Source of the DNA: Chloroflexota bacterium
GTDB taxonomy: Bacteria > Chloroflexota > Limnocylindria > Limnocylindrales > CSP1-4
DNA length: 6,381 nucleotides
Direction of reading: 5' to 3'
Assembly: GCA_021789355.1 (NCBI GenBank)
Contig: JAJYJR010000348.1
Span: forward strand, 1-6,381
Shown here: positions 6,186-6,381 of the stretch, in pieces
Position numbering within the stretch: position 1 is the stretch's first letter
Layout of the letters: every line of letters starts with the position of its first letter
Program-made: the position numbers and the translations under genes
The notes under the pieces: model-generated
What the model was told of the DNA's origin: nothing
Database searches by the model: none
Seen by the model: only the letters and a program-made list of their open reading frames with translations

Positions 6186-6381
6186 GTGAGCAAGCTCGGC
6201 AGCCTGCTCGATCCCGATCGCGTGCTCGCTCTCGCCGGCGAGCGCTTCCTCGAGCGTGGCGAGCGGTATGCGGCCGAAGGCCGCATACGCGCGATCGACG
6301 AGGACGACTCGGCCATCGCCGGGATCGTCGCGGGAACCCACGACTACGAGGTCCGGATCTGGGTCGAAAGCGACGACCTTG
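6186..6381 (+). CDS. SWIM zinc-finger family protein, N-terminal part (cut by the window end)
   Basis: Sixty-five codons are visible from GTG 6186 (an adjacent in-frame GTG at 6183 is possible; TGAGG at 6176-6180 is a weak ribosome-binding site). The translation, beginning VSKLGSLLDPDRVLALAGER and continuing FLERGERYAAEGRIRAI then VAGTHDYEVRIWVES, matches the N-terminal pattern of bacterial SWIM zinc-finger proteins: a helix with AGERxFxRGexYxxeGRV, followed by a beta segment ending in VxxwV. The CxCxnCxH zinc motif that defines the domain would lie downstream and cannot be seen. Such proteins are often encoded beside SNF2-type helicases, and their SWIM domain is thought to bind DNA or protein. 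It follows the pRiA4b-like gene after about 88 bases on the same strand. Confidence 0.78.
   Translation, partial: MSKLGSLLDPDRVLALAGERFLERGERYAAEGRIRAIDEDDSAIAGIVAGTHDYEVRIWVESDDL
6266..6288. repeat. Perfect 10-bp hairpin inside the SWIM-type gene
   Basis: GTATGCGGCC (6266-6275) and GGCCGCATAC (6279-6288) pair perfectly around GAA. The codons read RYAAEGRI, which is normal for this family, so the symmetry may be a by-product of codon choice rather than a separate element. Confidence 0.5.

Noticed and set aside
5507..6316. Long - strand frames opposite the pRiA4b-like and SWIM-type genes
   Set aside because: They mirror genes that have clear family motifs and a strong Shine-Dalgarno on the + strand; they have no motifs of their own.
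1..6381. CRISPR array, tRNA or rRNA genes
   Set aside because: No regularly spaced repeats, tRNA-like cloverleaf or rRNA signature was seen on reading the window.

Overview
The window is very GC-rich bacterial DNA with dense coding on the + strand. The codon bias, a NarL-type regulator ending in HRRVLAVL, a pRiA4b/SWIM gene pair and a likely leaderless gene start all suggest a Chloroflexota or Actinomycetota chromosome. This placement is an inference: there is no rRNA or other phylogenetic marker here.

The left part (22-1830) is one complete insertion sequence of the ISKra4 type, with 22-bp imperfect terminal inverted repeats. It carries a transposase on the - strand split into two overlapping frames: an N-terminal DUF6788-like OrfA and a DDE-type OrfB. 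They join by a -1 shift at a run of seven G preceded by AAA. The transposase ribosome-binding site abuts a perfect 9-bp hairpin. No clear target duplication is seen.

The middle part holds an adenosine/adenine deaminase-family gene (1958-3100), whose last ~40 codons look non-native and contain a perfect 17-bp hairpin. It is followed by a NarL/LuxR-type response regulator (about 3145-3849). The regulator's DNA-binding half is intact, but the start of its receiver domain lacks the acidic pair and looks damaged. A stretch of about 294 bases without a convincing gene follows (3850-4143).

The right part is a likely transcription unit: an AAA_14/DUF4143 ATPase (4144-5547, possibly leaderless), a pRiA4b ORF-3-like protein (5561-6097) whose Shine-Dalgarno overlaps the ATPase stop codon, and the first ~65 codons of a SWIM zinc-finger-type protein (from 6186) that runs off the window. 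The biochemical role of this trio is not known from the sequence. It is the most plausible place for an undescribed system, although each family is individually common.
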